64,000 nt of DNA from Nonomuraea angiospora (GCF_014873145.1 NZ_JADBEK010000001.1:8742001-8806000), one strand, 5' to 3'; counted from the stretch's first letter, positions 44,062 through 54,457 are shown. Numbers and translations: made by a program. The notes: a model not told the origin generated them from the letters alone.

Positions 44062-45078
44062 ATGCTGATCGCTCAGCGCCCGACTCTTCTCGAAGAGTCG
44101 ATCGACGACACCCGGTCCCGGTTCGTCATCGAGCCGCTGGAGCCGGGCTTCGGCTACACCATCGGCAACTCGCTCCGCCGCACGCTGCTGTCGTCCATTC
44201 CGGGCGCGGCCGTGACGAGCATCCGGATCGAGGGCGTCCTGCACGAGTTCTCGACCGTTCCCGGGGTCAAGGAAGACGTCACCGACATCATCCTCAACCT
44301 CAAGGAGCTCGTCGTCTCCTCCGAGCACGACGAGCCGGTCGTGATGTACCTGCGCAAGCAGGGCCCGGGTGAGGTCACCGCCGCCGACATCGCGCCGCCG
44401 GCCGGTGTCGAGGTGCACAACCCCGAGCTGCGCATCGCCACGCTCAACGGCAAGGCGAAGCTGGAGATGGAGCTGACCGTCGAGCGCGGTCGCGGCTACG
44501 TCTCCGCCGCCCAGAACAAGCAGCCGGGCCAGGAGATCGGTCGCATTCCGATCGACTCGATCTACTCCCCGGTGCTCAAGGTCACCTACAAGGTCGAGGC
44601 GACCCGAGTCGAGCAGCGCACCGACTTCGACCGTCTCATCCTCGACGTCGAGACCAAGCCGGCCATGAAGCCCCGCGACGCGGTGGCCTCCGCCGGTAAG
44701 ACCCTCGTCGAGCTCTTCGGCCTGGCCCGCGAGCTCAACGTCGAGGCCGAGGGCATCGACATCGGCCCGTCGCCGACCGACGCCGCCCTGGCCGCCGACC
44801 TGGCGCTGCCGATCGAGGAGCTCAACCTCACCGTTCGCTCCTACAACTGCCTCAAGCGCGAGGGCATCCACACCGTGGGTGAGCTCGTCGCGCGCAGCGA
44901 GCAGGACCTGCTGGACATCCGCAACTTCGGCGCCAAGTCGATCGAAGAGGTCAAGCAGAAGCTGCACGAGATGTCGCTGGCGCTCAAGGACTCCCCGCCC
45001 GGGTTCGACCCGAGCGCGGTGGCCGGCGGCGGCTACGACGACGACGACAGCGCTTACGTCGAGACCGAGCAGTACTGA
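44062..45078 (+). CDS. rpoA: DNA-directed RNA polymerase subunit alpha
   Basis: 338 residues; the dimer scaffolds RNA polymerase assembly. The N-terminal domain has [40 protein letters not shown] and the beta'-contact region. The flexible linker leads to the C-terminal domain for UP elements and activators ([50 protein letters not shown]). An acidic tail of about 20 residues ends it. ATG 44062 is chosen over the frame open from 44017 because it has AAGGGGAGACC upstream and matches the family start MLIAQRP. Confidence 0.98.
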   Translation: MLIAQRPTLLEESIDDTRSRFVIEPLEPGFGYTIGNSLRRTLLSSIPGAAVTSIRIEGVLHEFSTVPGVKEDVTDIILNLKELVVSSEHDEPVVMYLRKQGPGEVTAADIAPPAGVEVHNPELRIATLNGKAKLEMELTVERGRGYVSAAQNKQPGQEIGRIPIDSIYSPVLKVTYKVEATRVEQRTDFDRLILDVETKPAMKPRDAVASAGKTLVELFGLARELNVEAEGIDIGPSPTDAALAADLALPIEELNLTVRSYNCLKREGIHTVGELVARSEQDLLDIRNFGAKSIEEVKQKLHEMSLALKDSPPGFDPSAVAGGGYDDDDSAYVETEQY

Positions 45079-45090
45079 CACTTCCGCGGT

Positions 45091-45196
45091 CCCCGCGCGT
45101 CCCTCGGGAAGGCGCGGGGAACGAAGGCTCTCCGGCGGGCTCAGGCCCGCGCGGGGGACGCGGGTGAACGTAACGGCGCCGCGCCGACGCGGCGCC
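45091..45196 (+). terminator. Hairpins between rpoA and rplQ
   Basis: TCCCCGCGC with GCGCGGGGA (45090-45098 and 45112-45120), and GGCGCCGCG-CCGA-CGCGGCGCC (45175-45196). Both are strong stems in a 173-base spacer; neither has a T run. Confidence 0.4.
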
Positions 45197-45251
45197 GGCC
45201 CGACTCCGGTACCTGGTACGGCCGGGGCGGGTTAACCACAAGGAGAATGAA

Positions 45252-45791
45252 ATGCCCAAGCCCACCAAGGGTGCACGTCTTGGCGGCAGCCCGGCGCACG
45301 AGCGGCTGATCCTGGCCAACCTGGCCACCGATCTGTTCCGCCACGGCAAGATCCGCACGACGGTCGCCAAGGCCAAGCGCCTGCGCCCGGTGGCGGAGCG
45401 CCTGATCACCAAGGCGAAGAAGGGCGACATCCACAACCGTCGCCAGGTCCTGACGGTCGTCAAGGACAAGGGCGTCGTACACCACCTCTTCACCGAGATC
45501 GCGACGACGTTCGCCGAGCGTCCCGGTGGCTACACCCGGATCACCAAGGTCGGTCCGCGTAAGGGCGACAACGCCCCGATGGCGGTCATCGAGCTGGTGA
45601 CCGAGCCGCTGAACGGCGTCACGACCCGCCGCACCGAGGCCCCGGCCGCCGCCGCGGCTCCGGCGCCCGCCGCGGAGGAGACCGAGGCTCCCAAGGCCGA
45701 GGAGAGCGAGGCCCCCGAGGCCGCCGCCGAGGAGACCCCCGCCGCGGAGGCCCCGGCCGCCGAGGCTGAGGCGAAGAAGGACGAGGCCTGA
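45252..45791 (+). CDS. rplQ: 50S ribosomal protein L17 (bL17) with acidic tail
   Basis: 179 residues, against about 120-130 in many bacteria. The core is standard: [58 protein letters not shown]. After about residue 125 an Ala/Glu/Pro tail ([20 protein letters not shown] and more) adds about 50 residues. Tails like this recur in actinobacterial L17. A terminator follows. Confidence 0.97.
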   Translation: MPKPTKGARLGGSPAHERLILANLATDLFRHGKIRTTVAKAKRLRPVAERLITKAKKGDIHNRRQVLTVVKDKGVVHHLFTEIATTFAERPGGYTRITKVGPRKGDNAPMAVIELVTEPLNGVTTRRTEAPAAAAAPAPAAEETEAPKAEESEAPEAAAEETPAAEAPAAEAEAKKDEA

Positions 45792-45816
45792 TCTTTCAGG
45801 TCGGACGAGACGGGCC

Positions 45817-45847
45817 CGGACCCCCTGCGGGGTGCGGGTCCGTTTTC
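45817..45847 (+). terminator. Terminator after rplQ
   Basis: CGGACCC pairs with GGGTCCG, with an inner CCC/GGG pairing, and TTTT follows directly (45843-45846). The truA ribosome binding site starts a few bases later, so some read-through or a promoter in rplQ is needed for truA. Confidence 0.75.
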
Positions 45848-45865
45848 AGTTGAAGGAGGATCATC

Positions 45866-46762
45866 GTGGTACGGCTCCGCCTCGACCTCGCGTACGACGG
45901 GACCGACTTCTCCGGATGGGCCAGGCAGCCGGGACGCCGGACCGTCCAGGGCGAGATCGAGCAGGCGCTCGGCAGGATCCTGCGCCTCGGCGAGCCCGCG
46001 ATGCTGACCGTGGCCGGCCGCACCGACGCCGGCGTCCACGCGCGCGGCCAGGTGGCCCACGTGGACGTGCCCGACGCGTCGCTGGCCGAGCTCGACGGCA
46101 ACAGAGGGCCCCTGGACGTCCACGAGCGGCTCGCTGCGCTTGTCAGGCGCCTGGGCGGGGTCCTGACCCCGGATGTGCGGGTTCATCGGGTCTGCGTGGC
46201 TCCTGAGGGCTTCGACGCGCGTTTCTCGGCGATGTTCCGGCGGTACGCGTACCGGGTGAGCGACGCGGTGGGCGGAGTGGACCCGCTGCGGCGGCGCGAG
46301 GTGGTCTGGCACAACCGGTCGCTGGACGTCGGCGCGCTCAACGCGGCGGCGGCGCGGCTGCTCGGGGAGCACGACTTCGCGGCGTTCTGCAAGAAGCGCG
46401 AGGGCGCGACCACGATCAGGGAGCTGCAGCGGCTGGACTGGGCGCGCGAGCCCGACGGGGTGCTGGTGGCGACCGTCGTGGCCGACGCGTTCTGCCACTC
46501 GATGGTGCGGGCGCTGGTCGGGTCGCTGCTGGCGGCCGGCGACGGCAGCCGGCCGGTGGAGTGGCCCGGCCAGGTGCTGGCGCGGGCCGTACGGGACTCG
46601 GGGGTGCACGTCGCGCCCGCGCACGGGCTGTGCCTGGAGGAGGTGGGCTACCCGGCGGAGCCGGAGCTCGCCGCGCGGGCCAGTGCCACGCGGCGAGTGC
46701 GCACCGCCGCCCTCCAGCCGACGCCGTCAGCCCTTGGTGGCGCGGCGCTCGAGGACGAGTGA
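45866..46762 (+). CDS. truA: tRNA pseudouridine synthase A
   Basis: 298 residues; makes pseudouridine at positions 38-40 of the tRNA anticodon arm. The catalytic Asp is in [17 protein letters not shown]. Other motifs are [68 protein letters not shown] 45866 follows GAAGGAGGATCATC. The C terminus overlaps the convergent membrane protein gene by 36 bases, and the last about 30 residues are less conserved. Confidence 0.97.
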   Translation: MVRLRLDLAYDGTDFSGWARQPGRRTVQGEIEQALGRILRLGEPAMLTVAGRTDAGVHARGQVAHVDVPDASLAELDGNRGPLDVHERLAALVRRLGGVLTPDVRVHRVCVAPEGFDARFSAMFRRYAYRVSDAVGGVDPLRRREVVWHNRSLDVGALNAAAARLLGEHDFAAFCKKREGATTIRELQRLDWAREPDGVLVATVVADAFCHSMVRALVGSLLAAGDGSRPVEWPGQVLARAVRDSGVHVAPAHGLCLEEVGYPAEPELAARASATRRVRTAALQPTPSALGGAALEDE

Positions 46763-48799
46763 GGTCTGGTCGCGGAACGCCCCGCTGACCTTGGGCAGCG
46801 TCTTCTCCTTGGACTCGGGGGTGTGCCCGTCGGCGTAGGTGGCGTAGCTGAAGACGATGTAGCGGCCCCACACCAGACCGGCCGCGTAGCCGCCGGCGAT
46901 GTTCACGCGCTCGCCGCCCGAGCCGTCGGAGCCGGGGAGCGGGCGGAACCAGACGTTGCGTGCGAGGTTCTTGGACTGGTCGGCGATGATGGCCGCGTCC
47001 TTGTCCGGCAGGACCGCTATGCCCGTGGTGACCGCGTAGCGGCGCTTGCTGTCCACGTAGGTGGCCCTGAGCACGCGGCTGCACTTCTGCTCTTTCAGCG
47101 CGTCCGCGAACTCCCCGGTGGCGGCCTTGTCGCAGCTCGTCTCGACGGCCGCCTTGACCCTGGTGAACGTGGTGCCCGCCGCGCTCACCTTCTTCTTCGG
47201 GAACGCCTCCGAGAGCGACAGCTTCTGCGGGTCGGTCTGCTCGGAGTTGAGGATGGACGTGCCGTCGGGGGCGTCGGAGGGCGCCGCGGCGGCGGGCGTC
47301 CCCGAGCTGGGCTCGCTCGACGCGGTGGGCCGGGTGGCGGCCGTGGTGGGCGTCGGGGAGGTGACCGCCTGGTAGGCGAAGAAGCCGCCGGTCGCGACCC
47401 CGGCCAGGGCCAGCGCGCCCAGCGTGACGAGCAGGGCCCGCTTGCTCTTGCCGGGTGGGGCGGGAGGCGGGGGCGGAGTCTGGAACGGGGCCTGTTTGAA
47501 CGCTCCAGGCGGGAACGCCGGGCTGCCGGCCTGGGGCCGGCTGAGCGGGGCGGCGGGCTTCTGTCCCCAGGTGTCCCTGGAGAACGGGAGATCGGGCAGC
47601 TTGGCCTCGGATGGTGAGTTAGGGGGCCAGACGGGCACGTCGCCGGGCTCGGGCGGGCGGGCCGACGGGTTGGCCGGGTCGGACAGTGAGAGCGGCGGGG
47701 CGCCGGTTTCGGCGGGGTCGGCGGGCTTCGGGGCGAAGGAGTCGAGCGCCGGTTCGGTGAGGTCCTCCTCCGGCGTGGCGATCGGGGCCGCCAGGAAGCC
47801 GTCGGGAGGGGTGTCCTGGTCGGCGATGGACGCGGGCTGGGGCCTGCCCTCCGCCTGCTGGGCGGCCTCCCGGCGGGCCGCCTCCGGGTCGAAGTAGTGG
47901 GCCGGGCGGGTGAGGCCCTCCGGCTGGGTGGCGTTGGGGTCGTAGGGGGAGCCCGGCTCGTCGTTGTCGGGCTCGGCCACCAGCTCGCCCGTTGCGGCGG
48001 GCCAGGGCGGCATGGCGTTCGGGTCGCCGGGGGGCGCGGGCCACACCGGCATGCCCGCGGCGGCGGCGGTGAACGCCGGTGGCGGCTCCCATGACGGGCC
48101 GCCGGGCGCGGCCGGTTCGGCGGGCCAGGCGCGGGGCTCCGGCTCGTCCCAGGGGCGGACGGCCCGCACCTGTTCGGCCCGCAGCTGCTCGCCCAGCGTG
48201 GGCCGCGATCGGCCGATGAGCGTCTGGTCGGGGTCCTCCGCCTCGGCGACCGGGTGCGGCGGGCGCAGGCCGCCCGGGCGGGTGGGCTCGGACTCGTCGT
48301 CGTACCAGTCGTACGGCGCGGCGTCGTCGCCCGCCACCTCCCACGGCTGGACGCCGGGCGGCTCGCCGGGGTCGGGCGGCGGTCCCGGGAAGGCGGGAAC
48401 GCCGGCCGGCCGCGTTCCGGAGTCGGGCGGCGGTCCCCGGAAGACGGGAACGTCGGGCCGCGCCCCGGAGTCGTGCGGCGTCTCCGGGAAGGTGGGAACG
48501 TCGGGCAGCGTCCCGGAGTCGGGCGGCGTCCCGGAGTCGGGCGGCGTCCCGGAGTCGGGCGGCGTTCCTGGGAAGGTGGGGACGGCGTTCGCCGCCTCGC
48601 CCGGCGGGGCGGGCGGCGCGTCGGCAGGGCCGTGCGCCGCGTCGCCGGAGGAGCCGCGCACCTCCTCGTCGGCGGGGGCGAACGCCGGTGGTACGTCTCG
48701 CCCGCTGGTCTGGCCGAAGCTCGGCGGTGGCGTCGCTGGTGCGGCCGATCCGTCGGCTTCCCTGCGATCGTGCTCAGACCCGGGTTCCTGGCCACGCAT
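46727..48799 (-). CDS. Membrane-anchored protein with long Pro-rich cytoplasmic tail
   Basis: 690 residues. Residues 1 to about 475 are low-complexity, Pro/Ala/Asp/Glu-rich, without signal peptide, and include an 18-bp DNA repeat encoding TPPDSG units. A single membrane helix ([20 protein letters not shown], about 480-500) is followed by a Thr/Pro linker and an external domain of about 165 residues. That domain has two Cys ([11 protein letters not shown] and [13 protein letters not shown]) and a Gly/aromatic core ([20 protein letters not shown]). The paralogue at 48904-50253 shares the same plan and Cys spacing. No family recognised. ATG 48799 is the probable start. Type II topology inferred. 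Confidence 0.75.
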   Translation of the reverse strand: MRGQEPGSEHDRREADGSAAPATPPPSFGQTSGRDVPPAFAPADEEVRGSSGDAAHGPADAPPAPPGEAANAVPTFPGTPPDSGTPPDSGTPPDSGTLPDVPTFPETPHDSGARPDVPVFRGPPPDSGTRPAGVPAFPGPPPDPGEPPGVQPWEVAGDDAAPYDWYDDESEPTRPGGLRPPHPVAEAEDPDQTLIGRSRPTLGEQLRAEQVRAVRPWDEPEPRAWPAEPAAPGGPSWEPPPAFTAAAAGMPVWPAPPGDPNAMPPWPAATGELVAEPDNDEPGSPYDPNATQPEGLTRPAHYFDPEAARREAAQQAEGRPQPASIADQDTPPDGFLAAPIATPEEDLTEPALDSFAPKPADPAETGAPPLSLSDPANPSARPPEPGDVPVWPPNSPSEAKLPDLPFSRDTWGQKPAAPLSRPQAGSPAFPPGAFKQAPFQTPPPPPAPPGKSKRALLVTLGALALAGVATGGFFAYQAVTSPTPTTAATRPTASSEPSSGTPAAAAPSDAPDGTSILNSEQTDPQKLSLSEAFPKKKVSAAGTTFTRVKAAVETSCDKAATGEFADALKEQKCSRVLRATYVDSKRRYAVTTGIAVLPDKDAAIIADQSKNLARNVWFRPLPGSDGSGGERVNIAGGYAAGLVWGRYIVFSYATYADGHTPESKEKTLPKVSGAFRDQTSLVLERRATKG
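48512..48565. repeat. 18-bp tandem repeat, three perfect copies
   Basis: CCCGGAGTCGGGCGGCGT occurs at 48512, 48530 and 48548 without change. On the coding (minus) strand it encodes repeated TPPDSG. Degenerate versions continue on both sides, 48416-48580. Confidence 0.95.
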
Positions 48800-48903
48800 A
48801 GGGCGAGCCTAGCGAGAGTAGCGAGATCGTTATGTCGGTATGAGCGTTCCCGGTGGGATCCGGCATCCCGTTTGGGGGTCTATCGAATAAGAAGCCGGTT
48901 TCG

Positions 48904-50253
48904 CTAGAGGGGGCTTCCGGTGACCGAGCGGTTGTCCAGAGCCTTGAACACCGTCGCCTTGGTGATGTCGTCGATGGCGGAGAAGATCTGCTTGGAGCCC
49001 TTCTTGTCCGGCTTCGTACCGTCCTTGTTCTGGAACCAGACCATGATCGCGTAGTGGCCGTGCGTCCAGATCCTGGCGCCGCCCGCGCCCGAGCCGAGCT
49101 GTTTGGTGACACTGTCCTTGCCCGCCAGCGGCTTCACGTAGTTGGCGGTGCTGCCGGCCTTGGCCACCTTGGACGCCCACTTGCTGGTCTTGAGGTTGGC
49201 CACGCCGACCGTGCCGATGATCTTGCCGGCCTTGTCGCGGAAGCTGGCGCGTACGAGCTGGTTGCACTTGCCGTCCTTGAGCGCCTTCTTCAGGGCGTCG
49301 CCCAGGGCGCCGTCAGAGCACTTCTTGTCCTTGCTGGTGACGGTCATCTCGTACGACCGGCCCGCGATCGTGATCTTCTTCGTCTTGCCGAAGATCTCCT
49401 TGACCGTGATCGGCTCGGGGTCGGTGGAGCGTTCGGCCGCGAAGCCGTACTTGCCGGGCGGGGCCGACGGGAGCGGCGGCGCGGTCATGCGAGGGGTCGT
49501 GGTCTGGGCCGTGACGGGCTTGTCGGCGTTCCACATCAACGCGAGGCCACCGCCGAGCAGGCCGAGCACGGCTATGCCGCCGATGGCGAACCACAGCGGG
49601 GCGCGCGAGCGCGGGCCCTCGTCGTAGGGGCTCCAGCCGACCCTGCTCTGCGGCGCCCTGTCGGAGCTCTGCGGCGCGCTGTCGGACTTGCTCTCCAGCT
49701 CGGAGTCGTCGGCTGCGCGTTCCTTGCGGGCACGGCGGGAGCGGCGCGGAGGGTCGCCGCCGTCGCCGGAAGCGTCGGGACCGTTCGGGCCGTCAGGGCC
49801 TCCGGGCCCACCAGGTCCACCGGGCCCACCAGGTCCACCGGGGCCGTCCGGTCCGCTCGGGCCGCCGAAAAAGCCGGAGCCGCCGGAACCGCCGGGGCCA
49901 CCGGGACCACCCGGGCCGGGACCACCGGGGCCGCCAGGACCACGGCCGCCAGAGCCGCCGGGACCGGGGCCGCCGGGACCAGGGCCGCCGGGACCGGGGC
50001 CGCCGGGACCGGGACCGCCAGGGCCACCGGGACCAGGACCGCCAGGGCCGTTGGGGGCGCCGAAAAAGCCCGGTCCACCCGGTCCACCCGGCCCGCCCGG
50101 TCCACCCGGCCCGCCTGATCCACCCGGGCCGCCCGGACCATCGGGGCCGTCCGGACCGCCGGGACCGTTCGGAGCTCGGCGTCTGCCCGCAGGCTGGAAG
50201 ACACTCCCCATGCCATAGGGGGCGCTGTTTTCACGTCCTTCGGGAAAAGCCAT
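48904..50253 (-). CDS. Membrane-anchored protein with Gly-Pro-rich cytoplasmic tail
   Basis: 449 residues, paralogue of the downstream gene. After MAFPEGRENSAPYGMGSVFQ a Gly-Pro region (about residues 30-165) consists of GPGGPGGPDGP-type triplets broken twice by GFFGAPNG or GFFGGPSG. Then come an acidic/basic segment, one membrane helix (LWFAIGGIAVLGLLGGGLAL, about 250-270) and an external domain of about 160 residues with two Cys (DKKCSDGALGDA and DGKCNQLVRASF) and HGHYAIMVWFQNKDG. The triplet pattern is collagen-like, but Gly at the third position and a cytoplasmic location argue against a normal collagen helix. ATG 50253 starts it; it is 24 bases from the CAP gene stop, so the three may form an operon. 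Confidence 0.75.
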   Translation of the reverse strand: MAFPEGRENSAPYGMGSVFQPAGRRRAPNGPGGPDGPDGPGGPGGSGGPGGPGGPGGPGGPGFFGAPNGPGGPGPGGPGGPGPGGPGPGGPGPGGPGPGGSGGRGPGGPGGPGPGGPGGPGGSGGSGFFGGPSGPDGPGGPGGPGGPGGPGGPDGPNGPDASGDGGDPPRRSRRARKERAADDSELESKSDSAPQSSDRAPQSRVGWSPYDEGPRSRAPLWFAIGGIAVLGLLGGGLALMWNADKPVTAQTTTPRMTAPPLPSAPPGKYGFAAERSTDPEPITVKEIFGKTKKITIAGRSYEMTVTSKDKKCSDGALGDALKKALKDGKCNQLVRASFRDKAGKIIGTVGVANLKTSKWASKVAKAGSTANYVKPLAGKDSVTKQLGSGAGGARIWTHGHYAIMVWFQNKDGTKPDKKGSKQIFSAIDDITKATVFKALDNRSVTGSPL

Positions 50254-50277
50254 GCGGCGACATTACCGTGATGCGCG

Positions 50278-51036
50278 TCATCGGGTTCCGAAGTCCTGGG
50301 TCCACCATGGCCCGTCCGGGCCGGACGCGACGCCCACCCCGATGGCCTTCAGACCGCAGTCGAGGATGTTCTTGCGGTGGTCGGGGCTGTCGAGCCAGCC
50401 GGTCACCGCCTCTTCGGGGGTGCTGTACCCGGCGCCGATGTTCTCGGCGGCGCCCCAGCGGTATCCCGCGCGCTCCATCCGGTCCCACGGCGACGAGCCG
50501 TCGGGGGACGTGTGCGCGAGCTGCCCGGTCTGGGCCATCTCCAGCGAGTGCGTACGCGCGGAGCTGGACAGGCCGGAGTCCACCCTGAGCGCCCCGCAGC
50601 CGTGGCGGGACCTGGCGGAGTTGGTCAGCGAGACGACCTTGGCGGCCAGTCCGGGCATGATCTGCACGCCGCTGCTGCCGTCGCTGAGCATCGCCGGGTT
50701 GTCCTGGGTGTTGAACCCGGCGATCTGGCCGTCGGGCGATCGGGTCGCCTTGGGGGTGGCCCGGCCGCGGGGCAGGGTCTTGGTCGTGATCTCCCTGGGG
50801 ATCATCTCGGCCTGCTGCTGCGCCTTCCTGGCCGTCGTCGGCGCGGGGTTGGCGGTGGCCGCCGCGGGCGGAGCGGTCTCGTTGAGATAGACCTGGGGGG
50901 TCGGCTCGGCGTCGTCGGTGAGCCGGCCGAGCAGCATCCCCGTGAAGAGCACGGTCATGAGGCAGGCCAGCACCCCCAGGTGATTCCGGCGCCGAGCGCC
51001 CCGCTGGGTTGGCCGGGAGTGAGAGTTCTGCCGCAT
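50278..51036 (-). CDS. CAP/SCP-domain secreted or membrane-anchored protein
   Basis: 252 residues. The N terminus is basic followed by a hydrophobic helix (LGVLACLMTVLFTGMLLG), a signal anchor or signal peptide. A Pro/Ala/Thr linker precedes the CAP (cysteine-rich secretory/PR-1) domain from about residue 130: LTNSARSRHGCGALRVDSGL, ARTHSLEMAQTGQLAHTSPD, ERAGYRWGAAENIGAG and WLDSPDHRKNILDCGLKAIG, ending WWTQDFGTR. Conserved His and Glu of the CAP cavity are present. The function of bacterial CAP proteins is unclear. It is the promoter-proximal gene of the three minus-strand genes, divergent from rplM. Confidence 0.85.
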   Translation of the reverse strand: MRQNSHSRPTQRGARRRNHLGVLACLMTVLFTGMLLGRLTDDAEPTPQVYLNETAPPAAATANPAPTTARKAQQQAEMIPREITTKTLPRGRATPKATRSPDGQIAGFNTQDNPAMLSDGSSGVQIMPGLAAKVVSLTNSARSRHGCGALRVDSGLSSSARTHSLEMAQTGQLAHTSPDGSSPWDRMERAGYRWGAAENIGAGYSTPEEAVTGWLDSPDHRKNILDCGLKAIGVGVASGPDGPWWTQDFGTR

Positions 51037-51144
51037 ACCGCCGCTAACGATAGGGATGTCTGGTACTGGGAATGAAGAGGTCCCAGGGAAACGAAACCGA
51101 ACCGTTCTGCGTTCGGGTAAACTCGCTCAGGGCTACTGGTCGTT

Positions 51145-51174
51145 TTGACCTGCGCGCCTTTGGGCGGGTAGCTT
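51145..51174 (+). promoter_or_regulatory. rplM-rpsI promoter candidate
   Basis: In the 307-base gap 51037-51343, TTGACC (51145-51150) lies 18 bases before TAGCTT (51169-51174). The leader would be about 160 bases. The gap otherwise holds only the promoter area of the divergent CAP gene; no coding sequence is seen. Confidence 0.6.
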
Positions 51175-51343
51175 AGGTTCGTTGTGTGCATAGGTCCGTG
51201 AGACCAATGCGCGGCGCGTCCGGCGTCATCTCCCGTGATGAGGAGACGGAAGGTCCGGGCCGTCGTGTGCCCGCACCGACCGACCAAATGTAGCTGTCGC
51301 ATCCGACAGCGCCGAAGACGCGAGCATAAAGAAGGCTACGACC

Positions 51344-51787
51344 GTGCGCACGTACTCACCGAAGCCCGCCGACGTCCAGCGTCAGTGGTACGTCATCGAC
51401 GCGACCGATGTCGTGCTGGGCCGGCTGGCCAGCCACGTCGCGACCCTGCTCCGCGGCAAGCACAAGCCGATCTTCGCTCCCCACGTCGACACCGGTGACT
51501 TCGTCATCATCATCAACGCGGACAAGATCGCGCTCAGTGGCAACAAGCTTGAGCAGAAGAAGGCGTACCGCCACTCGGGCTACCCGGGCGGTCTGCGTTC
51601 CGTCAGCTATGGCGAGCTCATGGAGAAGCGGCCCGACAAGGCCGTCGAGAAGGCCGTCAAGGGCATGCTTCCGAAGAACTCCCTCGGCCGGAAGATGGCG
51701 AAGAAGCTGAAGGTCTACGCGGGTTCCGAGCACCCGCACCAGGCCCAGCAGCCGGTGCCGTTCGAGATCACCCAGATCGCCCAGTAG
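51344..51787 (+). CDS. rplM: 50S ribosomal protein L13 (uL13)
   Basis: 147 residues; early 23S binder. [60 protein letters not shown] and [20 protein letters not shown] are diagnostic. GTG 51344 follows AAGAAGGCTACGACC. Pairs with rpsI as usual. Confidence 0.98.
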   Translation: MRTYSPKPADVQRQWYVIDATDVVLGRLASHVATLLRGKHKPIFAPHVDTGDFVIIINADKIALSGNKLEQKKAYRHSGYPGGLRSVSYGELMEKRPDKAVEKAVKGMLPKNSLGRKMAKKLKVYAGSEHPHQAQQPVPFEITQIAQ

Positions 51788-51813
51788 TAGTACGAAAGAT
51801 TTAGAGGAGAACC

Positions 51814-52338
51814 GTGGCTGAGCCCACTGGTGTCGAGACGGCCGTCGTCGAGGCCGAGCTGGAGGACCTCTCCAGCGAGGACTTCCCGTCCGAGTACACC
51901 ACCGAGTCCGCCGCCAGCGCCGACGCGCCCGTGCGTAAGCCCGTCACCACGGGCAACTCGTACGGCACCGGCCGCCGCAAGGAGGCGATCGCCCGCGTGC
52001 GCATCGTCCCCGGCACCGGCAAGTGGACGATCAACGGTCGTTCGCTGGACGCTTACTTCCCGAACAAGGTCCACCAGCAGATCGTCAACGAGCCCTTCGT
52101 GGTGCTCGGCGCCGAGGAGGCGTTCGACGTCATCGCGCGCATCGACGGCGGCGGCGTGACCGGCCAGGCCGGCGCGCTGCGCATGGGCCTGTCCCGCGCC
52201 CTGGCGATCCTGGACGTCGAGGTCAACCGGCCGCCGCTGAAGAAGGCCGGCTTCCTCACCCGTGACGCCCGCGCCACGGAGCGGAAGAAGTACGGCCTCA
52301 AGAAGGCCCGCAAGGCTCCGCAGTACAGCAAGCGCTAA
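51814..52338 (+). CDS. rpsI: 30S ribosomal protein S9 (uS9)
   Basis: 174 residues; its C-terminal Lys-Arg tail ([12 protein letters not shown]) touches P-site tRNA. The core begins at [20 protein letters not shown], after an acidic N-terminal extension of about 45 residues ([17 protein letters not shown]), longer than the E. coli protein (130). GTG 51814 follows AGAGGAGAACC. glmM starts one base after the stop. Confidence 0.98.
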   Translation: MAEPTGVETAVVEAELEDLSSEDFPSEYTTESAASADAPVRKPVTTGNSYGTGRRKEAIARVRIVPGTGKWTINGRSLDAYFPNKVHQQIVNEPFVVLGAEEAFDVIARIDGGGVTGQAGALRMGLSRALAILDVEVNRPPLKKAGFLTRDARATERKKYGLKKARKAPQYSKR

Positions 52339-52339
52339 A

Positions 52340-53692
52340 TTGGCGCGCCTTTTCGGCACCGACGGGGTGCGTGGGGTCGCCGGTCGCGACCTCACGGCGC
52401 AGCTCGCCATGGACCTCTCGGTCGCGGCGGCTCACGTCCTCGGCGATGCGGGCGCGTTCGCCGCTGCCGGCCGCAAGAGCAGGCCGGTGGCGGTCGTGGG
52501 CCGGGACCCTCGCGCCTCGGGAGAGTTTCTCGAGGCCGCGGTGGTCGCCGGCCTCGCGGCGTCCGGTGTGGACGTGCTGCGCCTCGGCGTACTGCCCACT
52601 CCCGCCGTCGCCCACCTCACCGCCGCGCTGGGCGCCGATCTCGGCGTCATGCTGTCGGCCTCGCACAACCCGGCGCCGGACAACGGCATCAAGTTCCTGG
52701 CCCGCGGCGGCTTCAAGCTGTCCGACGCGGTCGAGGACGAGATCGAACGGCGGCTGGGCGAGGACTGGAGCTTTCCCGTCGGCTCGGCAGTGGGCCGGGT
52801 GCGGGACGCCTACGGTGAGGCCAACCGGTACGTCTCCCATCTGCTGACCACGATGAAGTCCACGCTCGACGGGCTGAACATCGTGGTCGACTGCGCCCAC
52901 GGCGCCGCCCACATGGTGGCCCCGGAGGCGCTGGTGCGGGCGGGCGCCAGGGTCGAGGCCATCGGCGCCAGGCCCGACGGCCTCAACATCAACGCCGGCC
53001 ACGGCTCCACCCACCTGGACAAGCTCGCGCAGGTCGTCGTGTCGCGCGGGGCGGACCTGGGCGTGGCCTACGACGGCGACGCCGACCGCTGCCTGGCGAT
53101 CGACCACACGGGCGCGATCGTCGACGGCGACCACATCATGGCCATCCTCGCCGCCGCCATGCACGGCGACGGCCTGCTGGCCAAGGACACCGTGGTGGCG
53201 ACCGTGATGTCCAACCTGGGCTTCAAGCTGGCCATGCGCGAGGCGGGCATCACCGTGGTGGAGACCGCGGTGGGCGACCGCTACGTGCTGGAGCGGATGA
53301 AGTCCGACGGCTTCAACCTGGGCGGGGAGCAGTCGGGCCACGTCATCATGCTCGACCACGCCACCACCGGCGACGGTCTGCTCACCTCGCTCCACCTGCT
53401 GGGCGTGGTGGCCAGGTCAGGTGTGCCGCTGAAGGAGCTGGCCGCGGTGATGACGCCGCTGCCGCAGATCCTGATCAACGTCAAGGACGTGGACAAGGGC
53501 AAGGCCGCCGCCCCCGAGCTGCTGGCCGCCGTCGCCGAGGCGGAGGTCGAGCTGGGGGAGACGGGCCGGGTCCTGATCAGGCCGAGCGGCACCGAGCCGA
53601 TGATCCGGGTCATGGTCGAGGCCGCGTCGGAGGAGCACGCCACCCAGGTGGCCGGCCGCCTCGCCGACGTGGTCCGCACGGCCTGCGTCTGA
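52340..53692 (+). CDS. glmM: Phosphoglucosamine mutase
   Basis: 450 residues; converts glucosamine-6-phosphate to glucosamine-1-phosphate for peptidoglycan precursors. The phosphoserine loop is [19 protein letters not shown] (catalytic Ser at about 108). The metal loop is [13 protein letters not shown], the sugar loop [10 protein letters not shown] and the phosphate loop [17 protein letters not shown] 52340 gives [17 protein letters not shown], the family start, one base after rpsI, so translation is probably coupled. A bidirectional terminator follows. Confidence 0.97.
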   Translation: MARLFGTDGVRGVAGRDLTAQLAMDLSVAAAHVLGDAGAFAAAGRKSRPVAVVGRDPRASGEFLEAAVVAGLAASGVDVLRLGVLPTPAVAHLTAALGADLGVMLSASHNPAPDNGIKFLARGGFKLSDAVEDEIERRLGEDWSFPVGSAVGRVRDAYGEANRYVSHLLTTMKSTLDGLNIVVDCAHGAAHMVAPEALVRAGARVEAIGARPDGLNINAGHGSTHLDKLAQVVVSRGADLGVAYDGDADRCLAIDHTGAIVDGDHIMAILAAAMHGDGLLAKDTVVATVMSNLGFKLAMREAGITVVETAVGDRYVLERMKSDGFNLGGEQSGHVIMLDHATTGDGLLTSLHLLGVVARSGVPLKELAAVMTPLPQILINVKDVDKGKAAAPELLAAVAEAEVELGETGRVLIRPSGTEPMIRVMVEAASEEHATQVAGRLADVVRTACV

Positions 53693-53704
53693 GCGACGCT
53701 TCGC

Positions 53705-53741
53705 GAACGGCCCGCGGGGGGAACCCCGCGGGCCGTTCGTT
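53705..53741. terminator. Bidirectional terminator between glmM and the ABC operon
   Basis: GAACGGCCCGCGGGG and CCCCGCGGGCCGTTC form a 15-bp perfect stem with a 4-base loop, followed by GTTCATTCG. It separates the convergent glmM and ABC-permease genes. Confidence 0.85.
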
Positions 53742-54457
53742 CATTCGTCCCCGGTGAGCGAGAAGACCCGCAGCCGCTGCCCCGCCCAGAAGACGCCGAC
53801 CACCGTGACGACGATCAGGGCGGGTACGGCGAAGCTCAGGGCGACGTCCGCCTCGACGAAGGCGGAGTCGGAGATCTGCTTGGCTATCGTCTGGCCCCAC
53901 TGCTGGATCGAGAACTTGCGGGCGCCCTCGATGAAGCCGCCCACCACGCTCTCCCAGACGAGGGCGTAGATGATGCCGATCGTGACCGCGTGCCGGGTGA
54001 CGACGCCCAGGAGGAGGAAGACGGCGGCGTACGCGATGCCGGCCACCAGCGCTCCCAGCGCGAAGCCCGGGGCGATGCCGTCCTCGTTGCCGGCCAGGAT
54101 CCAGGCCGCCACGTAGGTGGGCACGGCGCCGAACACGGCCATCAGCGAGGCCGCCACCAGGAACTTCGTCCGGACGATGACCGGGCGGGAGATCGGCTTG
54201 GACATCAGGTGGATGATCGTGCCGTCGTCGATCTCCGGGGCGATGACGCCCGTGCCGGCGATCAGGCCCAGCAGGGGGAGCATGGTGCCGATGGCGAACT
54301 TCTGCATCAGCTCCACGGCCGCGCTCTGGTCGCCCCCGCCGAGCACGCGGAAGAGCACGGCCAGCCCGATCAGGGCGAGCGGCAGCAGCAGGAGCAGGAT
54401 GATACGGCGTCGCCCGAGCAAGGCCCGGTAGGTGATGCCCGCAACCACTGTGTTCAT
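53741..54457 (-). CDS. ABC transporter permease (ABC-2 type)
   Basis: 238 residues with six hydrophobic helices (LLLLPLALIGLAVLFRVLGG, GTMLPLLGLIAGTGVIAPEI, and others). The TGVIAPEIDDGTIIHLMSKP block resembles NatB/YhaP-like and other ABC-2 membrane subunits. It pairs with the ATPase upstream: its ATG lies in the ATPase stop (ATGA overlap). Last gene of a four-gene operon. Substrate unknown. Confidence 0.85.
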   Translation of the reverse strand: MNTVVAGITYRALLGRRRIILLLLLPLALIGLAVLFRVLGGGDQSAAVELMQKFAIGTMLPLLGLIAGTGVIAPEIDDGTIIHLMSKPISRPVIVRTKFLVAASLMAVFGAVPTYVAAWILAGNEDGIAPGFALGALVAGIAYAAVFLLLGVVTRHAVTIGIIYALVWESVVGGFIEGARKFSIQQWGQTIAKQISDSAFVEADVALSFAVPALIVVTVVGVFWAGQRLRVFSLTGDE

